A stretch of DNA of 20,974 nucleotides. It comes from CAXMST01 sp035267205 (lineage in GTDB: Bacteria > Actinomycetota > Thermoleophilia > Solirubrobacterales > 70-9). Position 1 is the first letter of the stretch. Every line of letters begins with the position of its first letter. Below the pieces are notes generated by a model. That model saw only the letters and a program-made list of their open reading frames with translations. It ran no database searches and was not told the DNA's origin. The stretch lies in NCBI GenBank assembly GCA_035267205.1, contig DATFLZ010000069.1:1-20974 (forward strand), in the 5' to 3' direction. Made by a program: the position numbers and the translations under genes. Positions 20,406-20,974 of this stretch are shown piece after piece.

Positions 20406-20974
20406 GTGAGTGAGCGGAGCAAGCGGTTGCGGATCCTGATCGCCGATGATCATCCCGTCTACCGGCAGGGCCTCGAGCGGGCGATCCGCGAGCGCCCCGA
20501 GCTGGATCTGATCGCGGCCTGCGAGGACGGCCGGGACGCGCTCGAGCGGATCACCACCGACGAGCCCGCGGTCGCGGTCGTCGATGTGCGGATGCCCGGG
20601 CTCGACGGTCTGAAGATCGTCGCCGCGGTCAAGCGCGAGGGGATCGCGACCAAGGTGATCCTGCTGACCGGCTACGAGGATTCGGGTGCCGCCTACAAGG
20701 CGCTCGCGGCGGGAGCCGCCGGCTACGTCTCCAAGACCTCGGACACGCTCGAGCTCTGCGATTCGATCGTCGCCGCCGCACGCGGCGAGACCGTGATCGC
20801 ACCCCAGTTCGCCGCCGGCATCGCCACCGAGATCCAGCTTCGGGAGGCGAACGACCGCCCGGCCCTGACCGAGCGCGAGAACGAGGTCCTCCGCCTGCTC
20901 GCCGAGGGCCGCACAGCGCAGCGGATCGGCAATGAGCTACACCTCTCGGAGGCCACGATCAAGACCCACCTCCA
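20406..20974 (+). CDS. NarL/FixJ (LuxR-type) response regulator, 3' end outside window
   Basis: The frame runs from GTG 20406 to the window edge without a stop (189 complete codons seen). The receiver domain is about 8-125: D14-D15 acidic pair in LIADDHPVYRQG, phospho-acceptor Asp60 in AVVDVRMPGLDG, Thr88 in LLTGYED and Lys110 in GYVSKTSD. The LuxR-type helix-turn-helix starts about residue 152 (RPALTERENEVLRLLAEGRTAQRIGNELHLSEATIKTHL) and lacks only its last part, so about 20-30 residues are missing. These proteins are phosphorylated by a sensor kinase, which is probably encoded downstream beyond the window. There is no ribosome binding site before GTG; a TAAGAAT box at 20392-20398 hints at a leaderless message. 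The palindrome at 20302-20321 is a candidate control site. Confidence 0.93.
   Translation, partial: MSERSKRLRILIADDHPVYRQGLERAIRERPELDLIAACEDGRDALERITTDEPAVAVVDVRMPGLDGLKIVAAVKREGIATKVILLTGYEDSGAAYKALAAGAAGYVSKTSDTLELCDSIVAAARGETVIAPQFAAGIATEIQLREANDRPALTERENEVLRLLAEGRTAQRIGNELHLSEATIKTHL

Overview
The window is about 70% GC. It is gene-dense, with frequent GTG starts, 4-base ATGA/GTGA start-stop overlaps and several genes that appear to have almost no leader. With MMPL, P450, acyl-CoA and DUF3618/holin-type genes this points to a chromosomal segment of an actinobacterium. A deep-branching lineage such as Thermoleophilia/Solirubrobacterales is my best guess, by inference only. I see no rRNA, tRNA, CRISPR array, insertion sequence or phage module.

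Layout. 1-1323: 3' part of a GGDEF-EAL c-di-GMP protein. 1340-2451: an Fe-S/redox group (BolA, monothiol glutaredoxin, and a convergent A-type Fe-S carrier). 2475-3907 (minus): an epimerase coupled to a small thioredoxin-fold protein. 3962-4831: a DegV lipid-binding protein. 4851-5667 (minus): an envelope operon made of a 44-aa DUF4235-like protein, a holin-family membrane protein and a DUF3618 protein. 5761-7234 (minus): a nitrilase-family amidase overlapping a TetR regulator, with a palindromic operator candidate upstream. 7325-9279 (minus): a crotonase, a MerR-type regulator and a small membrane protein. 9451-13702 (plus): an MMPL exporter, a P450 and a second crotonase. 13699-15432 (minus): a membrane GGDEF/HD-GYP protein. 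15571-16995 (minus): a second P450, divergent from an acyl-CoA dehydrogenase at 17211-18443. 18597-19937 (minus): a PilX-like surface protein. 19938-20405: a 468-bp intergenic region rich in dyads. 20406-end: a NarL/FixJ response regulator cut by the window edge.

How the genes may work together. The centre (about 8.4-18.4 kb) looks like a lipid or isoprenoid/steroid-type acyl-CoA district: two P450s for oxidation, two crotonases and an LCAD/IVD-type acyl-CoA dehydrogenase for beta-oxidation-like steps, an MMPL transporter for moving a lipid, and a MerR regulator. Its two divergent promoter regions share a 28-bp element (9307-9334 and 17121-17148) with 22 identical positions, which suggests one regulator controls both halves. 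c-di-GMP is a second theme: a GGDEF-EAL protein and an HD-GYP protein whose own GGDEF site is degenerate.

The most novel candidates are the shared 28-bp element and the 19938-20405 region. That region holds an intrinsic terminator, a long nested stem that folds best as minus-strand RNA, and a perfect 20-bp palindrome.
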